Source: Prochlorococcus marinus bv. HNLC2
Lineage (GTDB): Bacteria > Cyanobacteriota > Cyanobacteriia > PCC-6307 > Cyanobiaceae
Length of the DNA stretch: 64,000 bases
Direction of reading: 5' to 3'
Assembly (NCBI GenBank): GCA_000218745.1
Contig: GL947595.1
Span: 368,456 to 432,455 of the forward strand
The notes beneath the pieces were generated by a model. It did no database searches. It saw nothing but the letters and a program-made list of their open reading frames with translations, and was not told where the DNA came from. Made by a program: the position numbers and the translations under genes. Shown here piece by piece: positions 28,112 to 37,243 of the stretch (within the stretch, counting starts at the first letter, position 1; each line of letters begins with the position of its first letter).

Positions 28112-28660
28112 ATGTCAAATAAAAAGGTACTCTTTCAGAAAAATGATTTTGAAGGCTGGAATTCTTTAAACGATACTATTATGGGTGGTTCCAGCGTAGC
28201 TACTTGTGAAATTACTAATGCGGGATTAATTTTTAAAGGTAATATTATCGAGAAAGGTGGGGGATTTGTAAGTTGTAGATCCTCAAAATTTCAACCTTCT
28301 TTAAATATTTCAGAATATAAAAGCTTTGAATTAAAAATTGATGGCCAAGGAAGAACTTTTAAATTTGCAGTTGCATGTCAAGATGAAGTTTTTGGCCTAA
28401 CTGAATTTATCCCTGGTGGTTTGCGATGGATAAAATCTTTTCCTACTAAAAAATTTGGGACTACTATCGTTAGTATTCCTTTTAAAGAGTTAAGACCCTC
28501 AATAAGAGCAAATAAAGTCAATTTACCATTTAAATTCAAATCCCAGAAAATTAAAAGACTTCAACTTTTACACTCAAAGTTTGGAGATGAAGGAGGGTTA
28601 AATGATAAATTTATACCGGGTCAAATAAAAGTATTAATTAAGTCTATAAGTGTTTTTTGA
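28112..28660 (+). CDS. CIA30-family (NADH:ubiquinone oxidoreductase intermediate-associated) protein
   Basis: A 182-aa galactose-binding-like beta-sandwich. The N-terminal WNSLNDTIMGGSS motif and the later FIPGGLRW segment are typical of the CIA30 domain, which in mitochondria helps complex I assembly. In cyanobacteria it occurs as a stand-alone protein whose role is not established; assembly of NDH-1 is a reasonable guess. Follows pgl after 29 bp; its end overlaps the next frame. Confidence 0.82.
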   Translation: MSNKKVLFQKNDFEGWNSLNDTIMGGSSVATCEITNAGLIFKGNIIEKGGGFVSCRSSKFQPSLNISEYKSFELKIDGQGRTFKFAVACQDEVFGLTEFIPGGLRWIKSFPTKKFGTTIVSIPFKELRPSIRANKVNLPFKFKSQKIKRLQLLHSKFGDEGGLNDKFIPGQIKVLIKSISVF

Positions 28661-29056
28661 AGATCAAAAAGAAAAATTTGAGGCTATTATTGCTAAGTCA
28701 GCAGATCTCACAAATAGACCTTTCTTCATTCTGTAGTAAACATAAAGGGCGAATACGATTTTTATGATCCTAATCTTGATTTGACAGTACATATATTATG
28801 CAGGGATGTAGATGGCAAAAGACTAGATCTATATGATCTTGAGTTAGAACTATTTAGGTCAAATAAAGATTTAGTTTTAGTAATTTCAAAATTAAACTTT
28901 CCTGAAGAGCCTATACTTTGGAGCGGAGTTAAATCTTTATGGATGAATAGTAATAATGGAAAAAAATGTAATCCACCAAATTACAGTTCTAAATTAGAAA
29001 ATCTTGCGAATAGAATTAGAACCTATATAGAAGAAAGCGGAGTCTATATCTCCTGA
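28650..29056 (+). pseudogene. Hypothetical conserved-looking protein, split by a one-base frameshift
   Basis: A GTG at 28650 inside the end of the CIA30 gene opens a 28-codon frame (MFFEDQKEKFEAIIAK...RPFFIL) that hits TAG at 28734. The next frame is open from 28733 (VVNIKGEYDFYDPNLDL...) to 29056 and lacks a credible start of its own except TTG 28781. Together they make one protein of about 135 aa if one base is restored near 28731-28733. Both parts look like soluble coding sequence with no internal stops. Family unknown. Its end overlaps ilvD tail-to-tail. Confidence 0.6.
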
Positions 29057-30723
29057 TCAGTTACAGCACCTAGGCTGGAGGTACTAACAATTCGTGAGTA
29101 TTTAGCTAAAACGCCCTTTTTATACTTAGGCATAGGTTTTACCCAATTCTTTCTTCTTTTTTCAAGTTCATCATTGCTTAATGAAACTTCAATTATTTGA
29201 TTTAGAGCATCAACTGTTATTTGATCACCTTCCTTAATTAAAGCTATATTCCCTCCGACTGCAGCTTCAGGTGCTATATGTCCTACAACTAAACCATAAG
29301 TACCACCGCTAAATCTTCCATCAGTTATTAAGGCAACTTTTTCTCCTAAGCCTTGACCTACTATCGCGGATGTAGGTGCAAGCATCTCTCTCATTCCAGG
29401 ACCGCCAACAGGGCCTTCATTTCTTATTACGACAACATCACCAGCTTTAATTTCATTGTTAAGTATGGATTGAAGACAAGATTCCTCACTCTCAAAGATT
29501 CTTGCTGGACCGGTTAAAACTGGATTTTTTACACCACTAATTTTTGCGACACTTCCTTCAAGGGCCAAATTCCCTTTAAGTATGGCTAAATGTCCTTTTT
29601 TATAAAGAGGATTGTTTATTTTTCTAATAACATTCTGGCCTGATGGAGGTTCATCAGGGACATCCTTTAAAGACTCTGATAATGTTTTCCCTTCAATATT
29701 TTTACAGTCTCCATGTAATAGGCCGGCATTTAAAAGGATTTTCATGACTTGAGGAATTCCTCCAGCATTATGCAAATCTACTGTTACATATTTTCCGCTA
29801 GGTTTAAGATCGCAAATAACAGGAACCCTTTGTCTTATTATTTCGAAATCATCAATATTTAATTCAACCCCTGCTGTTCTTGAAATTGCTAATAAATGAA
29901 GAACAGCATTGGTTGAACCTCCTACAGCCATAATAACTGATATCGCATTTTCAAATGACTTTCTTGTCATTAAATCTAGTGGTCTAATATCTTTTTTAAT
30001 GGCCTCGACTAACACTCTTGCACTTTTTTCTGAACTAAGTTCTTTCTCATAATCTTCTGCAGCCATGGTTGAACTATGTGGAAGACTCAATCCCAGAACT
30101 TCGATAACAGCAGACATGGTATTAGCTGTAAACATTCCACCGCAACTACCCGCTCCTGGAATGCAATTTTTTTCAACCTTATTAAGTCTCTCTTCGCTGA
30201 TTTTTCCTGATGTCAATTGACCTACTGCCTCAAAAGCACTTACAACTGTTAGGTCTTCCCCATCAAGTTTCCCTGGTTTTATAGTTCCTCCATATATAAA
30301 TATTGATGGTATGTTCATCCTCGCTATCGCCAACATTGCTCCAGGCATATTTTTATCACACCCTCCAATAGCGCAGACAGCATCCATACTTTGAGCATTA
30401 CAGGCAGTCTCAATAGAATCTGCAATTACCTCTCTGGAAACTAAGGAGTATTTCATACCTTGGGTCCCCATTGATATTCCATCACTAACAGTTATTGTTC
30501 CAAACATTTGAGGCATAGCTCCAGATGACCTTATTGCTTCTTCTGCTTTTTTAGATAATTTATTTAACCCCATGTTGCAGGGGGTTATAGTGCTGAAACC
30601 ATTAGCTACTCCAATTATTGGTTTTGAAAAATCTCCGTCTTTAAATCCAACGGCTCTTAGCATAGATCTATTAGGAGATCTTTGAACACCTTGAGTTATT
30701 GCAGATGATCTTAGTTTTGACAT
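29044..30723 (-). CDS. ilvD: Dihydroxy-acid dehydratase
   Basis: Iron-sulfur dehydratase of branched-chain amino-acid synthesis (dihydroxyisovalerate to ketoisovalerate). The 559-aa protein shows PCNMGLNKL, the cluster cysteine regions [11 protein letters not shown] and [12 protein letters not shown], and the C-terminal [17 protein letters not shown] signature. Overlaps the preceding plus-strand gene by 13 bp at the 3' ends. Confidence 0.97.
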   Translation of the reverse strand: MSKLRSSAITQGVQRSPNRSMLRAVGFKDGDFSKPIIGVANGFSTITPCNMGLNKLSKKAEEAIRSSGAMPQMFGTITVSDGISMGTQGMKYSLVSREVIADSIETACNAQSMDAVCAIGGCDKNMPGAMLAIARMNIPSIFIYGGTIKPGKLDGEDLTVVSAFEAVGQLTSGKISEERLNKVEKNCIPGAGSCGGMFTANTMSAVIEVLGLSLPHSSTMAAEDYEKELSSEKSARVLVEAIKKDIRPLDLMTRKSFENAISVIMAVGGSTNAVLHLLAISRTAGVELNIDDFEIIRQRVPVICDLKPSGKYVTVDLHNAGGIPQVMKILLNAGLLHGDCKNIEGKTLSESLKDVPDEPPSGQNVIRKINNPLYKKGHLAILKGNLALEGSVAKISGVKNPVLTGPARIFESEESCLQSILNNEIKAGDVVVIRNEGPVGGPGMREMLAPTSAIVGQGLGEKVALITDGRFSGGTYGLVVGHIAPEAAVGGNIALIKEGDQITVDALNQIIEVSLSNDELEKRRKNWVKPMPKYKKGVLAKYSRIVSTSSLGAVTDQEI

Positions 30724-30742
30724 TATTATTTGAGAATCTATA

Positions 30743-31048
30743 TTAATCTTGACCTAGCTCCTCTAACTGTCTTCGAACATCTGCTATGGCCGTATTCAAC
30801 TGTTCTACTTTTTGCTCTAGTTTTTCGCCCTTCACTTCTTTTAAATTTTCGTTTGTATCTATTGCTTCAGATCCATCTTGAATCCTTGATGAATACATCA
30901 TTGCTCTTTGTTTCTTAGTCTCCTTTCTTTTATCAGCCTCTGAAATCAAATACCAAGCAAGACCTGCTGCTCCAATAAATGCACCACTTATTAATGATAA
31001 AAGATTATTAGAGGATGAATCTCTGTATTCAGTCATTAAGTTATTCAT
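30743..31048 (-). CDS. Small membrane-anchored coiled-coil protein (101 aa)
   Basis: One transmembrane helix (about residues 17-34, [20 protein letters not shown]) followed by a charged region and a C-terminal coiled coil ([24 protein letters not shown]). No family recognised. It lies 14 bp downstream of the UPRTase-like gene and 19 bp before ilvD on the same strand, suggesting a shared transcript. Confidence 0.75.
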   Translation of the reverse strand: MNNLMTEYRDSSSNNLLSLISGAFIGAAGLAWYLISEADKRKETKKQRAMMYSSRIQDGSEAIDTNENLKEVKGEKLEQKVEQLNTAIADVRRQLEELGQD

Positions 31049-31062
31049 TATATATTTATATA

Positions 31063-31680
31063 TTAGTTCTTTTCTTGAAACATAGTACTTAAACGGGAAA
31101 TGGGATTCCCGATCCCTGGATCTAAAACATTGTAGGTATCACTCTCTTTATCGATGCAAGATGTGTAAATAATTTGTTCTGGAAATATTTTACCAATTTC
31201 ATTTAAACCTTCATTACTACAAATACATGAAATGATCAATATCCTATTTGATTTTATACCGTTTGAACTTAATGTTTTAAGTAAGTCTAATGTTGAACTA
31301 TTCTTAGTTATTTGATCTCTATAAAGAATAATGCCCTCATTAGCTGAGATGTTATCTGGTATTGTCCCTAGCGAAAGTGTTCCATTTGGAATTACCTCTT
31401 TTGATCCAAACCAAAGTGTTAATCCCTCAGGTATTTCGGCTATTATTCTCACTGGATAATTATTATCAATATAGACGCCCTCTGTCTTACCTGTTCTTGT
31501 AACTATTAATTCTTTTTTGTAAGGTAGCCAATCTCTTAAGGCCTCATAAGTTAGCCATTTACCAATTTGTTCATAACTAGTTGAATATAAAATATTAGGT
31601 GTATCAGGATCTCTAAGTATGGATAACCAATGTTTTATTAATGGATGAGTTGGAACAATTACCTTTAGTGACATTGACAT
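31063..31680 (-). CDS. Uracil phosphoribosyltransferase-like protein lacking the PRPP loop
   Basis: A 205-aa protein whose length, N-terminus (VIVPTHPLIKHWLSILRD) and overall order match Upp. However, the PRPP-binding loop, normally DPMLATGGS before the DLLK helix, reads LYRDQITKNSSTLDLLKTL. The uracil-binding end, normally PGLGDAGDR-like, reads PGIGNPISRLSTM. Catalysis is therefore doubtful. It could be a regulatory or structural descendant of UPRTase. The start may be either of two ATGs two codons apart. Confidence 0.75.
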   Translation of the reverse strand: MSMSLKVIVPTHPLIKHWLSILRDPDTPNILYSTSYEQIGKWLTYEALRDWLPYKKELIVTRTGKTEGVYIDNNYPVRIIAEIPEGLTLWFGSKEVIPNGTLSLGTIPDNISANEGIILYRDQITKNSSTLDLLKTLSSNGIKSNRILIISCICSNEGLNEIGKIFPEQIIYTSCIDKESDTYNVLDPGIGNPISRLSTMFQEKN

Positions 31681-31738
31681 ATATTTTCCTATAAAATAAA
31701 AATACTAATTCACTTAGACTCTAAACTACATTTCTCTG

Positions 31739-32251
31739 ATGATTAAAACAATCCGTTTTTCTTTAATAAAAAACATAATAATTTCTATGTTGGCTTTTGG
31801 GATATTGTTCTCTAATTTTGTAAATAGCGCTTGGGCCAAAAGGCCTCCTGAAATTAGAAACCAGCAGGATTTAGATCTTAAGCAAGATATGCATGGTCAA
31901 GATCTAAGTGGTAATGAATTTGTAAAATTTGATTTACACGGTTTTAATTTTAGTGATAGTAATCTTCAGGGAGCTGTTTTTAACAACAGTAAATTAAATA
32001 ATGCTTCCCTCAGTGGTGCTGATTTAACTGATGCTCTTGCTTATGCAACTGATTTTACAGATGCAGATTTGACAGATGTAAATTTTACCAATGCATTACT
32101 TATGGAAAGTAATTTTGATGGAGCAAAAATAGATGGTGCAGATTTTACAGATGCCGTTTTAAGTAGAATTCAACAAAAAGACTTATGTAAGAAAGCTAAT
32201 GGTGTTAATTCAAGTACTGGTGAAAGTACTGAATATAGTCTGGGCTGCTAG
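31739..32251 (+). CDS. Secreted/lumenal pentapeptide-repeat protein
   Basis: A 170-aa protein with a signal peptide (hydrophobic 10-29, cleavage probable after SAWA), then about ten A(D/N)LxX-type pentapeptides from about residue 50 to 143 forming a right-handed beta-helix. The tail LCKKANGVNSSTGESTEYSLGC has two cysteines that could form a disulfide, a layout seen in cyanobacterial and chloroplast lumenal pentapeptide proteins. Role unknown. Divergent from the UPRTase-like gene. Confidence 0.85.
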   Translation: MIKTIRFSLIKNIIISMLAFGILFSNFVNSAWAKRPPEIRNQQDLDLKQDMHGQDLSGNEFVKFDLHGFNFSDSNLQGAVFNNSKLNNASLSGADLTDALAYATDFTDADLTDVNFTNALLMESNFDGAKIDGADFTDAVLSRIQQKDLCKKANGVNSSTGESTEYSLGC

Positions 32252-32256
32252 TATTT

Positions 32257-33312
32257 GTGAAAAAAAGATTACCTGTAATAGTTGTATCTGGATTTTTGGG
32301 TTCAGGGAAGACAACTTTTATTAGATATTTATTGAAAAAAAGTAAAAAAAAATTTGGACTGATTATAAATGAATTTGGTGATATTGGAATTGATGGCTCA
32401 TTATTAAAGAACTGTGATCAATGTAATGAAGTTGATTTCGAGTCAGTAATTGAACTTAATAATGGATGTTTATGTTGTACCGTTCAAGATGATTTCATAC
32501 CTGCTATTAATACTTTATTAAAATCATATTCTGAGATTGATGCAATTTTAATAGAGACGAGCGGTTTAGCTCTCCCAATACCTTTATTAAAGGCTTTAAA
32601 TTGGCCTGAAATAAGAACTTCTATATATTTAAAGCAAGTTATTGGAGTAGTAAATGGTGAATCGATGATCAATAATTTACCAATTAATGATTTAAATGAA
32701 ATAGATCATCAATATGAAGATACTAAAATTATTGAGCATAAGTCTTCTATTAATGAACTATTTAAGCAGCAATTAGAAGTTTCAGATTTAGTCATTATTT
32801 CTAGGTCTGACATACTTAGTGATAGTGAATTTGAATCTGTTAAAGAGAAATTAATACATAAAATTAAACCTGAAATCCCAATAATTCGTTCCTTGAATGG
32901 ATCAATTGAATTGGGTTTTGTTTTTGATTCAGAAATTAAAACAAATTATGAGAATTATTTATCTGATGAACATGAGCACAATCATCCTGAATTATTTTCA
33001 TCAACTATCAAATTAAATAATTATTTTTTAGAAAAGAAAGAATTTGAGTTTGTAATAAAAGAAATTTTGCAAAGTTTAAATATTCTCAGAATAAAAGGAA
33101 GGATTTGGATTCCAAATAAATTATTGCCTTTGCAGGTTCAAATAGTTGGAAAGAAAATTAATACCTGGTTTGAAGATGTTGATGAGGATTGTTGGAGGCC
33201 TTCAAACAATGCTGGCATTGAATTAATAATGATTGGTTCGGAAAAAAAATCATTTTTTACATTAGAAAGAAAAATTAAAGAGAAATTTAAGATTGTTAGT
33301 AATCCAAAATAG
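32257..33312 (+). CDS. CobW/COG0523 family GTPase (metallochaperone)
   Basis: A 351-aa G3E GTPase: Walker A GFLGSGKTT (12-20), the metal-binding CLCC (71-74) of the CxCC motif, an IETSGLA switch, and an acidic His-rich patch DEHEHNHPE near 237-245. It ends in a CobW C-terminal domain (IWIPNK...WFEDVDEDCW). The family delivers zinc, cobalt or other metals; the His patch favours zinc. Start GTG 32257, five bases after the pentapeptide gene. A tiny zinc-finger gene follows 52 bp downstream. Confidence 0.9.
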   Translation: MKKRLPVIVVSGFLGSGKTTFIRYLLKKSKKKFGLIINEFGDIGIDGSLLKNCDQCNEVDFESVIELNNGCLCCTVQDDFIPAINTLLKSYSEIDAILIETSGLALPIPLLKALNWPEIRTSIYLKQVIGVVNGESMINNLPINDLNEIDHQYEDTKIIEHKSSINELFKQQLEVSDLVIISRSDILSDSEFESVKEKLIHKIKPEIPIIRSLNGSIELGFVFDSEIKTNYENYLSDEHEHNHPELFSSTIKLNNYFLEKKEFEFVIKEILQSLNILRIKGRIWIPNKLLPLQVQIVGKKINTWFEDVDEDCWRPSNNAGIELIMIGSEKKSFFTLERKIKEKFKIVSNPK

Positions 33313-33364
33313 AGTTTTTGATTTTATAGTATGCAATTGAAAAATATAATATTTTATATAGTTA

Positions 33365-33532
33365 ATGAAAAATCAAGAACTTTCCTTATCTACTGAAAAA
33401 TATACTGATTTAGATCTTAATAAGAACAGGAACATATGCGTAAAGTGTGGTGGAAGTGGAAATTTAAAAACTCCTGAAAATTCAAGGAGAACATGTCTTT
33501 CATGTTTTGGAAGGGGATTTATGTCTTCATAA
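33365..33532 (+). CDS. Small DnaJ-type zinc-finger protein (55 aa)
   Basis: ATG 33365 to TAA 33530-33532. The protein has two CxxCxGxG-type knuckles, C25-V-K-C28-GGSG and C44-L-S-C47-FGRG, the half-module of a DnaJ-like zinc domain. Such small proteins in chloroplasts and cyanobacteria act as thiol-dependent chaperones. It follows the CobW-type GTPase and precedes a terminator-like hairpin, so it is probably the last gene of that transcript. Confidence 0.78.
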   Translation: MKNQELSLSTEKYTDLDLNKNRNICVKCGGSGNLKTPENSRRTCLSCFGRGFMSS

Positions 33533-33540
33533 TTAAATTA

Positions 33541-33570
33541 ATATATTCATTTATATGAATATATTTTTCT
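33541..33570 (+). terminator. Terminator-like hairpin after the zinc-finger gene
   Basis: ATATATTCAT (33541-33550) and ATGAATATAT (33555-33564) are perfect complements with a 4-nt loop, followed by TTTTCT. The stem is AT-only apart from one C-G pair, hence moderate confidence. Confidence 0.5.
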
Positions 33571-33599
33571 TCAAATTAATGCTATTTAGCTTAATTTGA
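33571..33599 (+). promoter_or_regulatory. Second hairpin in the purS leader region
   Basis: TCAAATTAA (33571-33579) pairs with TTAATTTGA (33591-33599). With T80 bulged, GCT (33581-33583) pairs with AGC (33588-33590) around an ATTT loop. It abuts the terminator-like hairpin and ends 31 nt before the purS start, without a T-tract of its own. It could be an attenuator or operator for purSQ; speculative. Confidence 0.4.
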
Positions 33600-33630
33600 A
33601 TTAATGTTCAGTTAGAAATATTTTTAAATC

Positions 33631-33885
33631 TTGAGCCAATTTCTTGTAAAAGTTTTTATTCGCCTAAGACCCTCAGTTCTAGACCCTGCAGGAGAAGCTA
33701 TAAAATCTGCTGCTAACAAACTAGGAGTTGATGGTATAAATTCACTAAGAATAGGAAAGTTAATAGAAACTGAATTAGAGGCTAGTCATGAAAATGAGGT
33801 GAAAGAAAAGATAGAATTGCTTTGCGACAGATTATTTGCAAATAATGTTATTGAGGATTATGAATATCAATTTGAGAAGAAATAA
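33631..33885 (+). CDS. purS: Phosphoribosylformylglycinamidine synthase subunit PurS
   Basis: An 84-aa subunit that bridges PurQ and PurL in the fourth step of purine synthesis. RLRPSVLDPAGEAI and the NSLRIGKLIE segment are diagnostic. Start is TTG 33631. The stop is directly followed by the purQ ATG. purL is not in this window. Confidence 0.95.
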   Translation: MSQFLVKVFIRLRPSVLDPAGEAIKSAANKLGVDGINSLRIGKLIETELEASHENEVKEKIELLCDRLFANNVIEDYEYQFEKK

Positions 33886-34545
33886 ATGACATCATATACA
33901 GTTGGAATTGTTGTTTTTCCTGGATCTAATTGTGATAGGGATGTATCCTGGGCGCTTGAAGGATGCCTTGATATTAAAACAAAATTTATTTGGCATGAAT
34001 CTTCCGATTTATCAGGAATAGATTCTGTAGTTTTACCTGGTGGTTTTAGTTATGGCGATTATCTTCGTTGTGGCGCAGTAGCACGTTTCTCCTCATTGAT
34101 TAATGCTCTTCATGATTTTGTTCGAACAGGAAGGAAAGTAATTGGAATTTGTAATGGATTTCAAATTCTTACAGAGGCAGGTTTTTTACCTGGAGCATTA
34201 ACTAATAATAAAAATTTAAACTTTATTTGTAAAGATGTGGAATTAAAAGTTCACTCGCAAAAAGGAGGTTGGTTTAAATCTTTTATTGATAAAAATATTA
34301 CTCTCCCAATAGCTCATGGGGAAGGCAGATATTATTGTGACGATTACACTTATAAAGAATTACTAGATAATGACTTAATAGCTTTAAAGTACATTGATAA
34401 TCCAAATGGCTCTACTCATGAAATTGCTGGCATATTAAATAAAGAGGGCAATGTTTTAGGATTAATGCCACATCCTGAGAGAGCTTGCGATAAAAATATT
34501 GGTGGTATTGATGGAGAATATATTTTAAAAAATCTTATAAAATAA
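33886..34545 (+). CDS. purQ: Phosphoribosylformylglycinamidine synthase subunit PurQ (glutaminase)
   Basis: Class I glutamine amidotransferase of 219 aa that supplies ammonia to PurL. The [13 protein letters not shown] oxyanion region, the nucleophile cysteine in GICNGFQIL and the catalytic HPER near the end are intact. Directly follows purS and ends at a bidirectional terminator. Confidence 0.96.
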   Translation: MTSYTVGIVVFPGSNCDRDVSWALEGCLDIKTKFIWHESSDLSGIDSVVLPGGFSYGDYLRCGAVARFSSLINALHDFVRTGRKVIGICNGFQILTEAGFLPGALTNNKNLNFICKDVELKVHSQKGGWFKSFIDKNITLPIAHGEGRYYCDDYTYKELLDNDLIALKYIDNPNGSTHEIAGILNKEGNVLGLMPHPERACDKNIGGIDGEYILKNLIK

Positions 34546-34546
34546 T

Positions 34547-34575
34547 AAAAAAAATCGCCTTATTAAGGCGATTTT
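34547..34575 (-). terminator. Rho-independent terminator between purQ and class I aldolase
   Basis: AAAATCGCCTT (34551-34561) and AAGGCGATTTT (34565-34575) are perfect complements with a 3-nt loop. The run of eight A at 34547-34554 gives a U-tract on the minus strand, so it mainly ends the aldolase transcript; four T on the plus side may also serve purQ. Confidence 0.88.
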
Positions 34576-34597
34576 AGAAAACGATCTAGTTTAAAAT

Positions 34598-35665
34598 TTA
34601 GTATTTATAACCAGCTACAAATAGTTGTTCATCAGAAGAAGGTTGAGATCCTGGAACATATGCTCCCTTTGAAGCTTCTGAATTAGCCTGAGCCCTTGCA
34701 ATTAAGGCTTTCTGACCAGCCTCTAGATCACTACCTTTCCAAGCTTTTAAGCATGAATGCTGTAGGGCTCTACCGTAAGAGAATGAAACGTTCCACATAG
34801 CCTTTCTATAAAGATTATTCATATTATTCAGATAAACTGAAGCAGCTTCCTCGCTCAAGCCTCCTGATAAAAAGACAATTCCTGGTACAGATGCTGGAAC
34901 ACATCTTTCCATCGTTCTGATAGTCATTTCGGCAACCTTTTGAGGATCAGCTTTATCTGAGCAATCTGCACCGTTTACTGTCATTGATGGCTTTAAAAGT
35001 GTTCCTTCTAGTAAAACACCATTAGTTTGACATGCTTTGTAAACTGTTTTAATTACTTCTTCTTGGACTTCAGCTGTTTTTTCAATAGTGTGATCACCAT
35101 CCATTAAAATTTCTGGTTCAATAATAGGAACTAACCCTGCTTCTTGAACAGATCTAGCATATCTTGCTAATCCCCAAGCATTCTCTTGTATAGATAAATT
35201 TGAAGGACATCCATCAGAAGTTATCTGTAAAACAGCTCTCCACTTGGCAAATCGTGCGCCTTGTTCGTAATATTTTGCTGCTCTTTCTACTAATCCATCG
35301 AGACCTGAACAAAATGTCTCTACATCTTTTCCACCAGGTAGAGGATTTAATCCCTTATCAACTTTAATTCCTGGAATTATACCTAGGTCATTTAATTTTT
35401 TAACCATTGGTTCGCCATCTGGATGATTTTGAAACAATGTCTCTTCAAATAGAATTGCACCACTAATGTATTTACCTAAATCTTTTGTTGTAAAAAGCAT
35501 TCCTCTGTATGCTTTTCTATTTTCTTCAGTATTTTCAACTCCAATACCAGCTAATCTTTTACCAACTGTTTTTGTAGATTCATCTACAGCAAGAATACCT
35601 TTACCTTTGGAGGCAAGTAACTGTGCATTTTCTTTAAGTTCTTTTGCGTAATAATTTAGAGCCAT
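34598..35665 (-). CDS. Fructose-bisphosphate aldolase, class I
   Basis: A 355-aa Schiff-base aldolase like eukaryotic and marine cyanobacterial class I enzymes: GKGILAVDESTKTVGKRL at the N-terminus, the Lys of KWRAVLQI and of GTLLKPSMT, and FLSGGLSEE. The C-terminal tyrosine (GYKY) typical of the class is present. It works in glycolysis and the Calvin cycle without divalent metal. The minus-strand transcript ends at the hairpin 22 bp away. Confidence 0.95.
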   Translation of the reverse strand: MALNYYAKELKENAQLLASKGKGILAVDESTKTVGKRLAGIGVENTEENRKAYRGMLFTTKDLGKYISGAILFEETLFQNHPDGEPMVKKLNDLGIIPGIKVDKGLNPLPGGKDVETFCSGLDGLVERAAKYYEQGARFAKWRAVLQITSDGCPSNLSIQENAWGLARYARSVQEAGLVPIIEPEILMDGDHTIEKTAEVQEEVIKTVYKACQTNGVLLEGTLLKPSMTVNGADCSDKADPQKVAEMTIRTMERCVPASVPGIVFLSGGLSEEAASVYLNNMNNLYRKAMWNVSFSYGRALQHSCLKAWKGSDLEAGQKALIARAQANSEASKGAYVPGSQPSSDEQLFVAGYKY

Positions 35666-35754
35666 ACGATAAGTAAAACGAATGCGTTGATTTTTTCAGA
35701 ATATGGTAAATTATAAAAATAAATATGTTACTTAGTCAAGTAAAAAATATTACA

Positions 35755-36857
35755 TTATATATTTTTAGTAAGTAATTTCTGACACCATTCCTGAAATTGA
35801 TGATTCTTTTGCCGCTTCGCATACTCTTTGACTATCAGTCCCTCACTTAATCCTGGGATAATAGGTTTTTTATCAAGAATACTATTTGCCCACCAATCAT
35901 GAATTCTTTTTACGGGAGCAATTCGGCCATCTGTCCATGTCCTATTAAATAAAAATTCATTATTAGGATTAATATTAGAAACTTTATCAAGTTCATCTAT
36001 ATAAGTTAAATTAAATCCATGAACATAATCTTTCTGATTTTCACTCCAAGGAATAAGGTCCCTTTGCTCCCATAAATTTCTAGGCAAAAACCTCTCCCAT
36101 TTTTTGATATTGAAGACAAGGACACTTGGCATGGAATTATTTCTTCTGGATGATTAGATAATTTTAAATTTGCTATACATATATCTTCACTAGTTACTTT
36201 CATCATCTGATTAGCTAGAGGCCTTTCATTTATTGATGTATAAGTTTTAGCATCGACTTCAGTTGTCCTGCCAAAAAACCAATGCAATATATCAAAAGCA
36301 TGAGTACCTAAAGCTCCAATAACTCCTCCACCTTTTTCAGATAAGGAATACCAATTCCATCCTCTATTTGGGTCAGATCTACTACTCATCAACCAATCGA
36401 GTTTTATGAAATAGATTTTTCCTAATTTATTATTATCTAATAATTTTTTTGTTTGCATAAAAAGAGGTACTGCTCTGTATTCAAAATCAACACAAACCCT
36501 AAGGTTCCTACTAATAGCTATTCTTTGAAGATGTTGAATCTCATCACTTGTTAGTGCGACAGGCTTTTCCAAAAGTATATTTTTATCATGCTCTAAAGCT
36601 TCTTTTGCTAATTTAAACCTTACATGCGGGGGAGTTGCAATAATTACCCCTTCAATATCACTAGTTACTATAGAATTCCAATCGCCATAACATTTAACAC
36701 CGGTATTTTTTTCAATCTGGTCAATTTTATTTTTATCGTGATGATATAAAAATTTCAAGTCAAAATGATCAGACTCTTTTATCGCTGGAATATGAACTTT
36801 TTCTCCAAAACCTAAACCTGCGATAGCAATTTTTAGTTTACTCATTAAACAGCTCAC
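35755..36857 (-). pseudogene. Gfo/Idh/MocA family oxidoreductase, split by a one-base frameshift
   Basis: The first frame (from 36857) encodes a Rossmann start KIAIAGLGFGEKVHIPAI, the EKPVAL motif and GALGTHAFDIL, and reads to GSKGTLFLG. It then becomes unrelated and stops at 36006. The second frame resumes with SENQKDYVHGFNLTY and runs to the end at 35755 with a plausible dehydrogenase tail. One base is missing near 36044-36046. Total 1103 nt, about 367 aa, normal for the family. Substrate unknown; such enzymes act on sugars or related compounds. The start overlaps the preceding gene by 20 bp. Confidence 0.85.
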
Positions 36858-37239
36858 TCTCCTCGCATGATTTATTAATAACTATATCTATCAATTCATC
36901 ATTATTAGAGCTTGTCCATTTTGCATTTAGGTTTGGTATTCCATTAATTGAGGTATCTTTGAATTTTTTAGTTTCACAATTTATTCTCATAACATAAAGA
37001 AGTTTTTTACCTTTGGTTTCTGGTTCCTTTGGTGCCTCAAAAAATCTTGTTAATACGCTAATTTCATTATTAGGATATTCTCTTATACTTCCTTTATCAA
37101 TCCATTGCTCTCCATCATTATTCTTTTTTAAAAGCAGCCAATCAACATCTTTGGCGGCATATGAACCAAATGAAAAAGGAAGTAGAATTAATAAAAATGA
37201 AAGTAAGTAAAATACTAAAGAATAAAATAATTTTCTCAT
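36838..37239 (-). CDS. Secreted hypothetical protein (133 aa)
   Basis: A clear signal peptide (hydrophobic stretch 8-26, probable cleavage near SYAA) is followed by about 105 residues resembling small periplasmic proteins that begin with a DWLLLKK...QWIDKGSI pattern. Two cysteines (in NCETKK and KSCEE) could form a disulfide. No family named. It lies between accD (4 bp) and the oxidoreductase (overlap) on one strand. Confidence 0.75.
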   Translation of the reverse strand: MRKLFYSLVFYLLSFLLILLPFSFGSYAAKDVDWLLLKKNNDGEQWIDKGSIREYPNNEISVLTRFFEAPKEPETKGKKLLYVMRINCETKKFKDTSINGIPNLNAKWTSSNNDELIDIVINKSCEESELFNE

Positions 37240-37243
37240 GGAT

